DNA of 64,000 bases, taken from Mycobacterium sp. 141 (GTDB lineage Bacteria; Actinomycetota; Actinomycetes; Mycobacteriales; Mycobacteriaceae). The position numbers and the translations under genes are program-made. Each line of letters begins with the position of its first letter. Within the stretch, counting starts at the first letter, position 1. Below the pieces are notes generated by a model. It did not search any database. It had not been told where the DNA came from and worked only from the letters and a program-made list of their open reading frames with translations. Positions 34,187 through 53,200 of this stretch are shown one piece after another. The DNA lies in contig NZ_KB908256.1 of assembly GCF_000382405.1 (NCBI RefSeq), forward strand, positions 453,569 to 517,568. Direction: 5' to 3'.

Positions 34187-34663
34187 GTGTGCCAGTACTG
34201 CGGATGTCGGGATATGCCGCTGCTGCGGGATTACATCGCCGAACATGAGAGGGCGCTCGACCACGGCGGCGAAGCGGTGCGGGCTCTGGACCGCGGCGAA
34301 CTCGATGTGGCGCGTGAGCGCCTGGCGGCGATGGCCGCCGAGTTGCGGACTCATTGGCGTGGGGAGGAGAACGGTCTGTTCGCCGTGATGCGCCGCGAGG
34401 AGTTGTACGCGCAGCACATCGAGCCGTTGGTGGCCGAACACCGGGAACTGGATGCCCTGCTCGATACCGTCGACGTGGCCGACCCCGAAGACCAGCACCG
34501 CGTCCGGGTCGTCGTGGGGGACCTTTTCGAGCACATCGCCAAGGAAGAGGATGGCCTGTTCCCGGCGTCGTTGACCACACTGGACGGCGAGGATTGGGAC
34601 GCCGCCATCGCCGGGTGGCAGGATGCGCACCCCGGCCGGCCCATGATCGACGGCCGCTCCTGA
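34187..34663 (+). CDS. hemerythrin-domain protein with N-terminal Cys cluster
   Basis: 158 residues. GTG 34187 is chosen because GGGAGG (34175-34180) lies 6 nt upstream; an ATG at 34157 has no such site. The protein opens with CQYCGCRDMP, a compact Cys motif. A four-helix hemerythrin-like bundle follows, with possible iron ligands in YIAEHERALDHGG, LRTHWRGEENGLF, VAEHRELD and LFEHIAKEEDGLFP. These proteins bind O2, NO or sense redox state in mycobacteria. The exact role and whether the Cys cluster binds metal are unknown. It is downstream of tsnR with a 95-nt gap. Confidence 0.85.
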   Translation: MCQYCGCRDMPLLRDYIAEHERALDHGGEAVRALDRGELDVARERLAAMAAELRTHWRGEENGLFAVMRREELYAQHIEPLVAEHRELDALLDTVDVADPEDQHRVRVVVGDLFEHIAKEEDGLFPASLTTLDGEDWDAAIAGWQDAHPGRPMIDGRS

Positions 34664-34770
34664 GCCGCAGTGGCGACAACAATCATCCTGTCGCACGGGC
34701 GTGACCAGGGCGGTTTTGGGGCGGGAGCAGGCAGTGTGAGCAAACCCGCGCGCGGTGCGATTGCCGGTCT

Positions 34771-36909
<2,139 letters not shown>

Positions 36910-36910
<1 letters not shown>

Positions 36911-39402
36911 TGCGCATTCCGTATAGCTGGCTGCGTGACACGGTCCGCGCCGGCGCGCCGGGTTGGGACGTGTCAGTCGATGAGCTCGAGCAGGCATTCA
37001 TTCGCATCGGTCACGAGGTCGAGGAGATCATCTCGACCGGTCCCGTGAGCGGTCCGCTGACCGTCGGCCGTGTCGCTTCCATCGAGGAGTTGACCGAGTT
37101 CAAGAAGCCGATCCGAGCCTGCACGGTCGACGTGGGTGAGGCCGAACCCCGTGAGATCGTGTGTGGGGCAAGGAACTTCGCCGTCGGCGATCTGGTGGCC
37201 GTGGCACTGCCGGGCACTACGCTGCCCGGCGACTTCACGATCGCCAAGCGCAAGACCTACGGGCGCACGTCAGACGGCATGATCTGCTCGGCGTCCGAGC
37301 TCAACCTCGGCACCGATCACAACGGCATCATCGTGCTGCCGCCCGGTACCGCCGAACCGGGCGCTCCTGCGGCAGAGATCCTCGGCCTGGATGACGTGGT
37401 GTTTCACCTGGGGATCACCCCGGACCGCGGTTACTGCCTGTCGGTGCGCGGCCTGGCCCGCGAGATCGCCTGCGCCTACGACTTGGACTATGTCGACCCG
37501 GCTGATGTGACGCCGCTGCCCGCCGAGGGTGAGGCGTGGCCCCTGACCGTGCAGCCGGGCACCGGTGTGCAGCGGTTCGGCCTGCGACCGGTGACGGGTA
37601 TCGACCCGAACGCGGTATCGCCGTGGTGGCTGCAGCGTCGTCTGCTGCTGAGCGGCATCCGCGCCATTTCGCCGGCGGTCGACGTGACCAACTACGTCAT
37701 GCTCGAGCTCGGCCATCCGATGCACGCCCACGATCGCAGCCTGATCACCGGCGGTTTCGACGTGCGCTTCGCCCGCGACGGCGAGAAGGTCGTGACGCTC
37801 GACGACGTGGAGCGCACCCTGAACTCGGCCGACGTGCTCATCGTCGACGACGTCGCGACCGCTGCCATCGGCGGCGTCATGGGCGCGGGCACCACCGAGG
37901 TGCGCGACTCGACCACCGACGTGCTGCTCGAGGCCGCGGTGTGGGACCCGGCCGCGGTGTCTCGCACGCAGCGGCGTCTGCACCTGGCCAGCGAGGCGGG
38001 CCGGCGCTACGAACGTTCCGTCGACCCGGCAATCTCTGTTGCGGCCCTTGATCGTTGCGCGACGCTGCTGGCCGAGATCGCCGGAGGCACGGTGGAACCG
38101 ACCCTGACCGATTGGCGTGAGGAAGGTCGCAGCGACTGGTCGCAGCCCGCCATCGAGATCGCCGCAGACCTGCCCGACCGCACCGCCGGTGTCGAGTACG
38201 CCGCGGGTACGACGGCTCGGCGGCTCACCCAGATCGGCGCTGAGGTGACCGGGTCCGGACCGCTCACTGTCACCCCACCGAGCTGGCGCCCGGACCTGCG
38301 CCAGCGCGCTGACCTGGTGGAAGAGGTACTGCGGCTGGAAGGGTTGGAGCAGATCCCTTCGGTGTTGCCGATGGCGCCGGCCGGACGCGGGCTCACCGCC
38401 GTTCAGAAGCGCCGTCGCGCGATCGGAAAATCGTTGGCGCTGGGCGGATTCGTCGAGATCCTGCCGACGCCGTTCCTGCCGGCGGGGATCTTCGACGCCT
38501 GGGGGCTGGCCGCCGACGATCCTCGGCGCAACACCACCAAGGTGCTCAACCCGCTGGAAGCCGACCGGCCGCAGCTGGCCACCACCTTGTTGCCCGGGTT
38601 GCTCGAGGCGTTGGGACGCAACGTATCCCGTGGTACACCCGACGTGGCGCTGTTCGCCATCGCACAAGTGGTGGAACCCACCGAGCAGACCCGTGCCGTC
38701 GAACGCATCCCGACCGACCGCAGGCCCACCGACGAGGAGATCGCTGGGCTCGACGCCTCGCTGCCGCACCAGCCTCAGCACGTCGCCGTTGTGTTGGCCG
38801 GTCTGCGCGAGCCCGCCGGACCGTGGGGTCCCGGCCGGCCGACCGAGGCCGCTGACGCCTTCGAAGCGGTGCGGGTGATCGGTCGGGCCGCCGGTGTGGA
38901 GTTCACCCTGCGTGCCGCGCAGGACCTGCCATGGCATCCCGGTCGCTGTGCCGAGGTGCTTGTCGGCGACCCCGGACAAGAAATAGTCGTCGGCCACGCC
39001 GGCCAGTTGCATCCGGCGGTCGTCGAGCGGACCGGGTTGCCCAAGGGCACCTGCGCGGTCGAGTTGGACCTCGACGCCGTGCCGATTGTCGAGACGCTGC
39101 CCGCGCCGCGGGTGTCGCCGTTCCCCGCGGTGTTCCAGGACATCAGCGTGACCGTTGACGACGAGATCGGCGCGGCCGCGGTGGTGGCCGCCGTCCGCGA
39201 CGGTGCCGGTGAGCTGCTCGAAGACGTCAAGCTGTTCGACGTGTACACGGGCCCGCAGATCGGGGAGGGGCGCAAGTCGCTGACCCTGGCGCTGCGGTTC
39301 CGCGCCGCCGATCGGACACTCACCGAAGACGAGGCCAGTGCCGCGCGTGATGCTGCGGTGGCCGCCGCAGCCGAGCGGGTCGGCGCCGTCCTGCGCGGCT
39401 GA
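36910..39402 (+). CDS. pheT: phenylalanyl-tRNA synthetase beta subunit
   Basis: 830 residues, ATG 36910 overlapping the pheS stop. Domains in order: N-terminal [12 protein letters not shown], an EMAP/OB tRNA-binding domain (~40-150, [18 protein letters not shown]), the B3/B4 editing domain (~210-370, [22 protein letters not shown]), B5 (~400-480), the catalytic-like module ([22 protein letters not shown]...), and the C-terminal FDX-ACB anticodon-binding domain ([17 protein letters not shown]...[24 protein letters not shown]). Editing removes mischarged tyrosine. Length is normal. Confidence 0.97.
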
Positions 39403-39416
39403 CTCGGCACGGCTGA

Positions 39417-41880
<2,464 letters not shown>

Positions 41881-41884
<4 letters not shown>

Positions 41885-42779
41885 CGGCCGATGAGCGCTT
41901 GCGCGAAGAGCATTCGATAGGGACTCCGACCAAGGCCGCAATCCTTGCCGCGGCGTTGCCGTGGCTCAAGCAGCTGCACGGCAAGATCGTCGTCGTGAAG
42001 TACGGCGGCAACGCCATGACCGACGAGACCCTCAAGGCTGCGTTCGCCGCCGACATGGTGTTTCTGCGCAACTGTGGCATCCACCCGGTGGTGGTGCACG
42101 GCGGTGGCCCGCAGATCAGCGCCATGCTCAAGAAGCTCGGCATCGCAGGTGATTTCAAGGGCGGTTTCCGGGTGACCACGCCCGAGGTGCTCGATGTGGC
42201 ACGCATGGTGCTGTTCGGGCAGGTGGGCCGGGAGCTGGTCAACCTGATCAACGCGCACGGTGCGTATGCGGTCGGGGTCACCGGTGAGGACGCCCAACTG
42301 TTCACCGCGGTGCGACGCAGCGTCAACGTCGACGGCGTGGCGACCGATATCGGTCTGGTCGGCGACGTCGAACACGTCAACGCAGGTTCGCTGCTGGATC
42401 TCATTGCGGCCGGCCGGATTCCGGTGGTGTCGACCATTGCCCCCGATGCCGACGGTGTGGTGCACAACATCAACGCCGACACCGCCGCGGCCGCGCTGGC
42501 CGAGGCGCTGGGCGCGGAGAAACTCTTGATGCTCACCGATGTCGAAGGGCTGTACACCGATTGGCCCGACCGCGATTCGCTGGTCAGTGAAATCGACACC
42601 GACACACTCACCGCGCTGCTGCCGCGCCTGGAATCGGGCATGGTGCCCAAGATCGAAGCCTGCCTGCGGGCAGTGGCCGGCGGCGTACCCAGCGCCCACG
42701 TGATCGACGGTCGCGTCGAACACTGCGTGCTGGTCGAACTGTTCACCGATGAAGGGACCGGGACCAAGGTGGTCAAGCA

Positions 42780-42783
<4 letters not shown>
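41881..42783 (+). CDS. argB: acetylglutamate kinase with repeat-derived N-terminus
   Basis: 300 residues from ATG 41881. The amino acid kinase fold is clear: [37 protein letters not shown], and the C-terminal [16 protein letters not shown]. It phosphorylates N-acetylglutamate and is normally feedback-inhibited by arginine. The first 16 residues, [16 protein letters not shown], do not look like the family. Bases 41890-41912 are identical to a 23-nt segment inside the Trm112-like gene 12 kb away. The family sequence resumes at [15 protein letters not shown]. Overlaps argD by 4 nt (ATGA). Confidence 0.96.
41890..41912 (+). repeat. dispersed 23-nt repeat at the argB N-terminus
   Basis: The segment contains GAGCGCTTGCGCGAAGAGCA and is identical over 23 nt to 53995-54017, with a further 20-nt match at 54028-54047. 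It encodes DERLREEH in the same frame at each place. Confidence 0.9.
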
Positions 42784-44974
<2,191 letters not shown>

Positions 44975-44981
44975 GACTGCC

Positions 44982-45458
44982 ATGAGTTCTCCGACCCGAG
45001 TCGGCCGCCAGGCCCGCATCATCGCTCTGCTGTCGTCGCGCGCGGTGAGCAGCCAGACGGAGTTGGCGACCCTGCTGGCCGACGAAGGCATCGAGGTCAC
45101 CCAGGCCACGCTGTCGCGGGACCTGGAGGAACTCGGCGCGGTCAAACTGCGGGGCGCCGACGGCGGTGTCGGGGTCTACATCGTCCCGGAGGACGGCAGT
45201 CCGGTGCGCGGGGTGACCGGTGGCACCGAGCGGCTGACCCGATTGATGGGGGAGTTGCTGGTTTCCACCGATGCCAGCGCTAACCTTGCCGTGCTGCGCA
45301 CCCCGCCCGGGGCTGCGCACTACCTGGCCAGCGCCATCGATCGCGCTGCCCTGCCCTATGTGGTCGGCACCATCGCCGGTGACGACACCATCGCGGTGGT
45401 GGCGCGCGAACCGATGACCGGCGCCGAGCTTGCCACCACCCTCGAAAATCTGAAATAG
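44982..45458 (+). CDS. argR: arginine repressor ArgR
   Basis: 158 residues from ATG 44982; the open frame extends upstream inside argF. The N-terminal winged helix contains the recognition helix [18 protein letters not shown] (SR motif). The C-terminal hexamerisation and arginine-binding domain carries [12 protein letters not shown]. It represses the arg operon when arginine is high, probably by binding the half-sites at 39585-39610. Being third from last in the operon, it is autoregulated. Confidence 0.96.
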   Translation: MSSPTRVGRQARIIALLSSRAVSSQTELATLLADEGIEVTQATLSRDLEELGAVKLRGADGGVGVYIVPEDGSPVRGVTGGTERLTRLMGELLVSTDASANLAVLRTPPGAAHYLASAIDRAALPYVVGTIAGDDTIAVVAREPMTGAELATTLENLK

Positions 45459-45481
45459 AGCCCAACACAAGGAGATTGCTC

Positions 45482-46681
45482 ATGTCCGATCGTGTCATCC
45501 TGGCGTACTCCGGAGGTCTCGACACCTCGGTGGCGATCAGCTGGATCGGTAAGGAAACCGGCCGCGAGGTCGTCGCCGTCGCCATCGACCTCGGCCAGGG
45601 TGGCGAGGACATGGAGGTCGTGCGGCAGCGGGCGCTGGACTGCGGCGCCGTCGAGGCGATCGTGGTCGACGCGCGCGACGAGTTCGCGAACGAGTACTGC
45701 CTGCCCACCATCCAGTCCAACGCTCTCTACATGGACCGCTATCCGCTGGTCTCGGCGATCAGCCGGCCGCTGATCGTCAAGCACTTGGTGGCCGCCGCGC
45801 GTGAGCACCAGGGCGGCATCGTCGCCCACGGTTGCACCGGCAAGGGCAACGATCAGGTCCGCTTCGAGGTCGGGTTCGCCTCGATGGCGCCCGATCTTGA
45901 GGTGCTGGCACCGGTGCGTGACTACGCCTGGACCCGAGAGAAGGCCATCGCCTTCGCCGAGGAGAACGCCATCCCGATCAACGTCACCAAGCGCTCACCG
46001 TTCTCCATCGACCAGAACGTGTGGGGCCGCGCGGTCGAGACGGGCTTCCTCGAGCACCTGTGGAACGCACCCACCAAGGACGTCTACGACTACACCGAGG
46101 ACCCCACGGTCCACTGGAACACCCCCGACGAGGTCATCATCGGTTTCGACAAGGGCGTGCCGGTCTCCATCGACGGTCGACCGGTCACGGTGCTGGAGGC
46201 GATCGTCGAACTCAACCGCCGCGCGGGGGCCCAGGGTGTCGGCCGCCTCGACGTGGTGGAGGACCGGCTGGTCGGCATCAAGAGCCGTGAGGTCTACGAG
46301 GCCCCGGGCGCGATGGTGCTCATCACCGCGCACACCGAGCTCGAGCACGTCACCCTCGAACGTGAACTGGGCCGGTTCAAGCGCCACACCGACCAGAAGT
46401 GGGGCGAGCTGGTGTACGACGGCCTGTGGTTCTCGCCGCTGAAGCGGGCGCTGGAATCGTTCGTCGCGCACACCCAGGAGCACGTGACCGGTGAGATCCG
46501 GCTGGTGCTGCACGGCGGTCACATCGCCGTCAACGGCCGCCGCAGCCCGGAGTCGCTCTACGACTTCAGCCTCGCCACCTACGACGAGGGCGACAGCTTC
46601 GACCAGTCCAATGCCAAGGGCTTCGTGCACGTGCACGGCCTCAGCTCGAAGATCTCGGCCAAGCGCGACCTGGGTATCTAA
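45482..46681 (+). CDS. argG: argininosuccinate synthase
   Basis: 399 residues from ATG 45482, 7 nt after AAGGAG (45469-45474). The N-type ATP pyrophosphatase P-loop is [14 protein letters not shown] at the N-terminus, with [14 protein letters not shown] and [10 protein letters not shown] further on. It condenses citrulline and aspartate using ATP. It is followed by a perfect long hairpin before argH. Confidence 0.97.
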   Translation: MSDRVILAYSGGLDTSVAISWIGKETGREVVAVAIDLGQGGEDMEVVRQRALDCGAVEAIVVDARDEFANEYCLPTIQSNALYMDRYPLVSAISRPLIVKHLVAAAREHQGGIVAHGCTGKGNDQVRFEVGFASMAPDLEVLAPVRDYAWTREKAIAFAEENAIPINVTKRSPFSIDQNVWGRAVETGFLEHLWNAPTKDVYDYTEDPTVHWNTPDEVIIGFDKGVPVSIDGRPVTVLEAIVELNRRAGAQGVGRLDVVEDRLVGIKSREVYEAPGAMVLITAHTELEHVTLERELGRFKRHTDQKWGELVYDGLWFSPLKRALESFVAHTQEHVTGEIRLVLHGGHIAVNGRRSPESLYDFSLATYDEGDSFDQSNAKGFVHVHGLSSKISAKRDLGI

Positions 46682-48166
<1,485 letters not shown>

Positions 48167-48176
48167 GCGTTTTTTC

Positions 48177-48275
48177 GCTCCTCGCGTGCGCTGGGCTTCT
48201 TTTGCTCCTCGCGTGCGCTGGGCTTCTTTTTGCTCCTCGCGTGCGCTGAGCCTCCTGTGCTCCTCGCGTGCGCTG
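48177..48275 (+). repeat. cluster of four 17-nt repeats after argH
   Basis: GCTCCTCGCGTGCGCTG occurs at 48177, 48204, 48232 and 48259 with T- or C-rich spacers (GGCTTCTTTT), period 27-28 nt. The reverse complement AGCGCACGCGAGGAGC is similar to the argB and Trm112 repeat AGCGCTTGCGCGAAGAGC. It fills the gap between argH and the convergent ABC-F gene. Confidence 0.85.
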
Positions 48276-48279
48276 ACAC

Positions 48280-50061
48280 TCACTCCAGCTGTTCGGACAA
48301 CTCCAGCCAGCGGGCTTCCAGTTCGGCCACTTGGTCTTCGAGCTCGCGCAGCTGCCCGGTGAGCTTGCCCAACCCGACGTGATCGGAATGATCATGGACC
48401 GCAAGTTCATCGTGCTTGTCGGAGATGCGCCCGGTCAGCTTGGCCAGGGATCGGTCTATCGAGGCGACCTCCTTCTCGATGTTGCGCAGCTCCGCGCCGG
48501 ACAACCCCGGAGCCGCCGGAGCCTGCGCGGCACCCATGCGTGGGGTGGACACGGCCGATGGTTGTGTGGCCAGTCGCAGGTACTCGTCGACGCCGCCGGG
48601 TAGGTGGCGCAGCCGTCCGTCGAGGATCGCGTACTGCTGATCAGTGACCCGCTCCAGCAGATAGCGGTCGTGGGACACCACGATCAGCGTGCCGGGCCAG
48701 GAGTCCAGCAGGTCCTCGGTGGCGGTGAGCATGTCGGTGTCGACATCGTTGGTCGGCTCGTCGAGCACCAGCACGTTCGGCTCGCTCAGCACCACCAGCA
48801 TGAGCTGCAACCGGCGCCGCTGCCCACCCGAGAGCTCGCCGACCCGCGTCGAGAGCTGCGCCCGGTTGAAGCCCAACCGCTCCAGCAGCTGTGCCGGGGT
48901 GAGCTCCTTGCCGTCGATCACATAGCTGGTCTGCAGCCGGCCCAGCACTTCCCGGACCATATCGGCGGCCATCGCGTTCAGCTCGGTCGACTGCTGGTCG
49001 AGAATCGCCAGCCGCACCGTCTTCCCGCGCTTGACCCGGCCCGTGGTCGGGGCCACCGTGCCGGCGATCAGGCCGAGCAGCGTCGACTTGCCGGCTCCGT
49101 TGGCGCCGACGAGGCCGGTGCGCTCGCCCGGGGCGATGCGCCACTCGACATCCCGCAACACTTCCCGTCCGTCGAACGCGACGGACACATCGAGCAGATC
49201 GATGACGTCCTTGCCGAGACGCGCGGTCGCCAGTCGGGACAGCTCGACACTGTTGCGCAGTGGCGGCACGTCGGAGATCAGCGCGTTGGCCGCGTCGATG
49301 CGGAACTTGGGCTTGGAGCTTCGAGCCGGCGGCCCACGCCGCAGCCACGCCAGTTCCTTGCGCATCAGGTTCTGCCGTTTGGCCTCGGTCGCGGCGGCGA
49401 TCCGGTCGCGCTCCACTCGCTGCAGCACGTACGCCGCGTAGCCGCCTTCGAACGGTTCGACGATCCCATCGTGGACCTCCCAGGTTGCGGTGGCCACCTC
49501 GTCGAGGAACCAGCGGTCGTGGGTGATCAGTAGCAGCCCGCCCGCGGTACGCGCCCATCGGCCCTGCAGATGGCCGGCCAGCCAAGTGATGCCCTCGATG
49601 TCGAGGTGGTTGGTGGGCTCGTCGAGGGCGACGACATCCCAGTCGCCGATCAGCAGGGCGGCCAACTGCACGCGGCGCCGCTGCCCGCCGGAAAGTGTGC
49701 CGATCGTCGCGTCGAATCCGATGTCGGCCACGAGCCCGCCGATGACGTCACGCACGCGGGCGTCCCCGGCCCATTCGTGTTCCGGACGGTCACCGACCAG
49801 CGACCACCCCACCGTGCGCTCGGAATCCAGCGTGTCGGTCTGGTCGAGTGCCCCCACCCGCAGGCCTCCGCGTTGGGTGACCCGGCCGCCGTGCGGGGTG
49901 ATCCGGCCGGTCAGCATGCCCAAGAGGCTCGATTTGCCATCGCCGTTGCGGCCGACGATGCCGATTCGGTCGCCTTCGCTGACGCCGACGGTGACCGCGT
50001 CGAACACCACCCCGGTGGGGTACTCCAGGTGTAGGGCTTCGCCGCCGATTAGGTGTGCCAT
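48280..50061 (-). CDS. ABC-F family ATPase (Uup-like)
   Basis: 593 residues from ATG 50061. Two ABC domains in one chain without membrane segments: Walker A GRNGDGKSS and GANGAGKST, signatures LSGGQRRRVQLAALL and LSGGQRRRLQLMLVV, and Walker B/H-loops DEPTNHLD...THDRW and DEPTNDVD...SHDRY. A linker of ~60 residues (RRGPPARSSKPKFRID) lies between them. The C-terminal 60 residues form a coiled coil (IEKEVASIDRSLAKLTGRISDKHDEL), which marks the Uup subgroup. ABC-F proteins act on ribosomes or, for Uup, on DNA branched structures. It is not a transporter. Confidence 0.92.
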   Translation of the reverse strand: MAHLIGGEALHLEYPTGVVFDAVTVGVSEGDRIGIVGRNGDGKSSLLGMLTGRITPHGGRVTQRGGLRVGALDQTDTLDSERTVGWSLVGDRPEHEWAGDARVRDVIGGLVADIGFDATIGTLSGGQRRRVQLAALLIGDWDVVALDEPTNHLDIEGITWLAGHLQGRWARTAGGLLLITHDRWFLDEVATATWEVHDGIVEPFEGGYAAYVLQRVERDRIAAATEAKRQNLMRKELAWLRRGPPARSSKPKFRIDAANALISDVPPLRNSVELSRLATARLGKDVIDLLDVSVAFDGREVLRDVEWRIAPGERTGLVGANGAGKSTLLGLIAGTVAPTTGRVKRGKTVRLAILDQQSTELNAMAADMVREVLGRLQTSYVIDGKELTPAQLLERLGFNRAQLSTRVGELSGGQRRRLQLMLVVLSEPNVLVLDEPTNDVDTDMLTATEDLLDSWPGTLIVVSHDRYLLERVTDQQYAILDGRLRHLPGGVDEYLRLATQPSAVSTPRMGAAQAPAAPGLSGAELRNIEKEVASIDRSLAKLTGRISDKHDELAVHDHSDHVGLGKLTGQLRELEDQVAELEARWLELSEQLE

Positions 50062-50203
50062 CGCCGCCGACCTTAGCGTCACCGGCAGCCCGGCCGCGAA
50101 GGTGTCTGCGTGGTTTGCCTCGGTCGTCGTCGGTCGTGCGGCGACGTGCCATGATGACCACGTCAGTCGGAGACAGCACGTCGAAGACGTAGGGGAGCGG
50201 GCG

Positions 50204-53200
50204 TTGATCGATTTCTCGGCGGTGACCAAACCGGTCGAGCGGTTGCTGGCGACTGCGCAGAACGGGCTCGAGGTGCTGCGCTACGGAGGCTTGGAGACCG
50301 GCGCCGTTCCGTCTCCGTTCCAGATCATCCAGAGCGTGCCGATGTTCAAGCTGCGCCGGTACTTCCCGCCCGACGCCCGGCCCGGTGCCGAGAACCCCGG
50401 CCCGCCGGTCCTGATGGTCCACCCGATGATGATGGCCGCCGACATGTGGGACGTCACTCGCAACGACGGCGCAGTAGGCATCCTGCACCGTGCCGGCGTC
50501 GACCCATGGGTGATCGACTTCGGCTCACCGGATGAGGTCGAGGGCGGGATGCAGCGCAACCTCGCCGACCATGTGGTGGCGCTGAGCGAAGCCATCGACA
50601 CCGTCAAGAAGGTGACCGGCCGCGACGTGCACCTCGCCGGCTACTCGCAGGGCGGCATGTTCGCCTACCAGGCCGCCGCCTACCGGCGGTCGAAGGACCT
50701 GGCCAGCATCATCGCGTTCGGCGCGCCGGTCGACACGCTGGCCGCTCTGCCGATGAACCTGCCTGCCGGCGTCGCGGCCGGCGCCGCGGACTTCATGGCC
50801 GATCACGTGTTCAGCCGTATCGACATTCCCGGTTGGCTGGCCCGCGCCGGGTTCCAGATGCTCGATCCGATCAAGACCGCCCAGTCCCGGCTGGACTTCC
50901 TGCGCCAGTTGCACGACCGTGAGGCGCTGCTGCCCCGCGAGCAGCAGCGTAGGTTCCTCGCTTCGGAAGGCTGGATCGCCTGGTCCGGCCCGGCAATCTC
51001 GGAGCTGCTCAAGCAGTTCATCGCCCACAACCGGATGATGACCGGCGGCTTCTCCATTCATGGGGACCTGGTCACGCTCTCCGATATCGACTGCCCGGTA
51101 CTCGTGGTGGTCGGCGAGGTCGACGACATCGGCCAGCCGGCGGCCGTGCGTGGTATCAAACGCGCCGCGCCACAGGCCGACGTGTACGAGTACCTGATTC
51201 GCGCCGGCCATTTCGGCCTGGTCGTCGGCTCCAAGGCCTCGAACCAAACCTGGCCCACGGTGGCCCAATGGGTGAAGTGGCTCGACAACGGCCAGGAGAT
51301 GCCCGAGGGTGTCGCTCCGATGGACCTGCCGTCGGTCGACCACCCCGAGAGCGGAGTGTCGTTCACGACGCGCGTGACCCACGGAGCTACCGCCGCCACC
51401 GAGATGGCCTTCGGCGTGGCCCGTTCGGCGGCTGACGCGGTGGTGGCGGCGAACAAGTCGGCTCGGACCCTGGTCATCGAGACCGTCCGCACACTGCCGA
51501 GGCTGGCCCGCCTCGGGCAGGTCAACGACCACACCCGGATCTCGTTGGGCCGCATCATGAGCGAGCAGGCACGCGACCATCCCAACGGTGAGGCGCTGCT
51601 GTTCGACGGCCGCGTGCACACCTACGAGGCGGTGGATCGCCGGATCAACAACGTGGTACGCGGCCTTATCGACGTCGGGGTGCGCCAAGGCGCACATGTC
51701 GGGGTGCTGATGGAGACGCGGCCCAGTGCGCTGGTGGCGATCGCCGCGCTGTCGCGTCTGGGTGCCGTAGCCGTGCTGATCCCGCCCGACGTCGATCTCG
51801 CCGAGGCCGCCCGGCTGGGCGGGGTATCGGAGATCATCGCTGATCCGAGTCATCTGGAAGCGGCCCGTCGGCTCGAGACGCGGGTTCTGGTGCTCGGCGG
51901 CGGGCCGCCAGATGTGAGGGGCGGCGGGCCGCCAGATGTGAGGGGCGGCGGGCCGCCAGATGTGAGGGGCGGCGGGCCGCCAGATGTAAGGGGCGGTGGG
52001 CCGCCAGATGTAAGGGGTGGGGAAATCCGCGACCTGCACCTGCCCGAGCACGCCGATGTCGTGGACATGGAGCAGATCGACCCCGGTGTGGTCGAGCTCC
52101 CCGGTTGGTACCGCCCGAATCCAGGGCTCGCCCGCGATCTGGCATTTGTCGCGTTCGCCACCGTCGCCGACGAGCTCGTTGCCCGGCAGATCACAAATTT
52201 CCGCTGGGCGCTGTCGGCGTTCGGCACCGCGTCAGCAGCCAACCTCGGGCGTGGGGACACCGTGTACTGCCTCACGCCGCTGCATCACCAGTCCGGGCTG
52301 TTGGTCAGTCTCGGCGGGGCGGTCGTGGGTGGCTCCCGCATCGCGTTGTCACGCGGTTTGCAGCCCGACCGGTTCCTGCAGGAGATCCGTCAGTACGGCG
52401 TCACGGTGGTGTCCTACACGTGGGCGATGCTGCGCGAAGTCATCGACGATCCGTCGTTCTCCCTCGTCGGCTCTCACCCGGTACGGCTTTTCATCGGCTC
52501 GGGCATGCCGGCAGGACTGTGGAAACGGGTGGTCGAGATTTTCGAGCCCGCCCAGGTGGTGGAGTTCTTCGCGACGACTGACGGACAGGCGGTGCTGGCC
52601 AATGTGTCCGGCGCCAAGATCGGCAGCAAGGGCCGGCCGCTGCCCGGCGGCGGGCACGTCGAGCTGGCCGCGTACGACGCTGAGGACGACCTGATTCTCG
52701 AGGATGAGCAGGGCTTCGTCCGCAGGGCCGAGCCCAACGAGGTCGGCGTGCTGCTCGCCCATCCACGCGGGCCTGTCGACCCGACCGCTTCGGTGAAGAG
52801 GGGCGTGTTCGCGCCGGCCGACACCTGGGTGTCCACCGAGTTCCTGTTCCGCCGCGACGAGGACGGTGACTACTGGCAGGTGGACAACCGCGGCGCCGTC
52901 ATCCACACGGAGCGCGGGCCGGTCTACGGCACCCCGATCAGCGACGTGGTCGGACGCCTCGAGGCTGTCGACCTCGCCGTCACTTATGGCGTCGACGTGG
53001 GCGGGCAGCAGGTGGCGGTAACCGCACTGGCGCTGCGTCCGGGTGGCAGCATCGCCACCGCGGATCTCACGGACGCGTTGTCGGACCTGCCGGTGGGGAG
53101 CCCGCCGGACTTCGTCCACGTGGTCGCCGATATCGCGCTCGGGGCGTCATACCGGCCGATGGCGGCTCCATTGCAGGCCGCGGGCATTCCGAAACCGACC

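Noticed and set aside
48177..48275. Possible CRISPR array after argH
   Set aside because: Spacers are only about 10 nt, near-identical and T/C-rich; no cas genes.
51896..52015. Possible CRISPR array
   Set aside because: The units are directly adjacent with no unique spacers, stay in frame in a long gene, and no cas gene is present.
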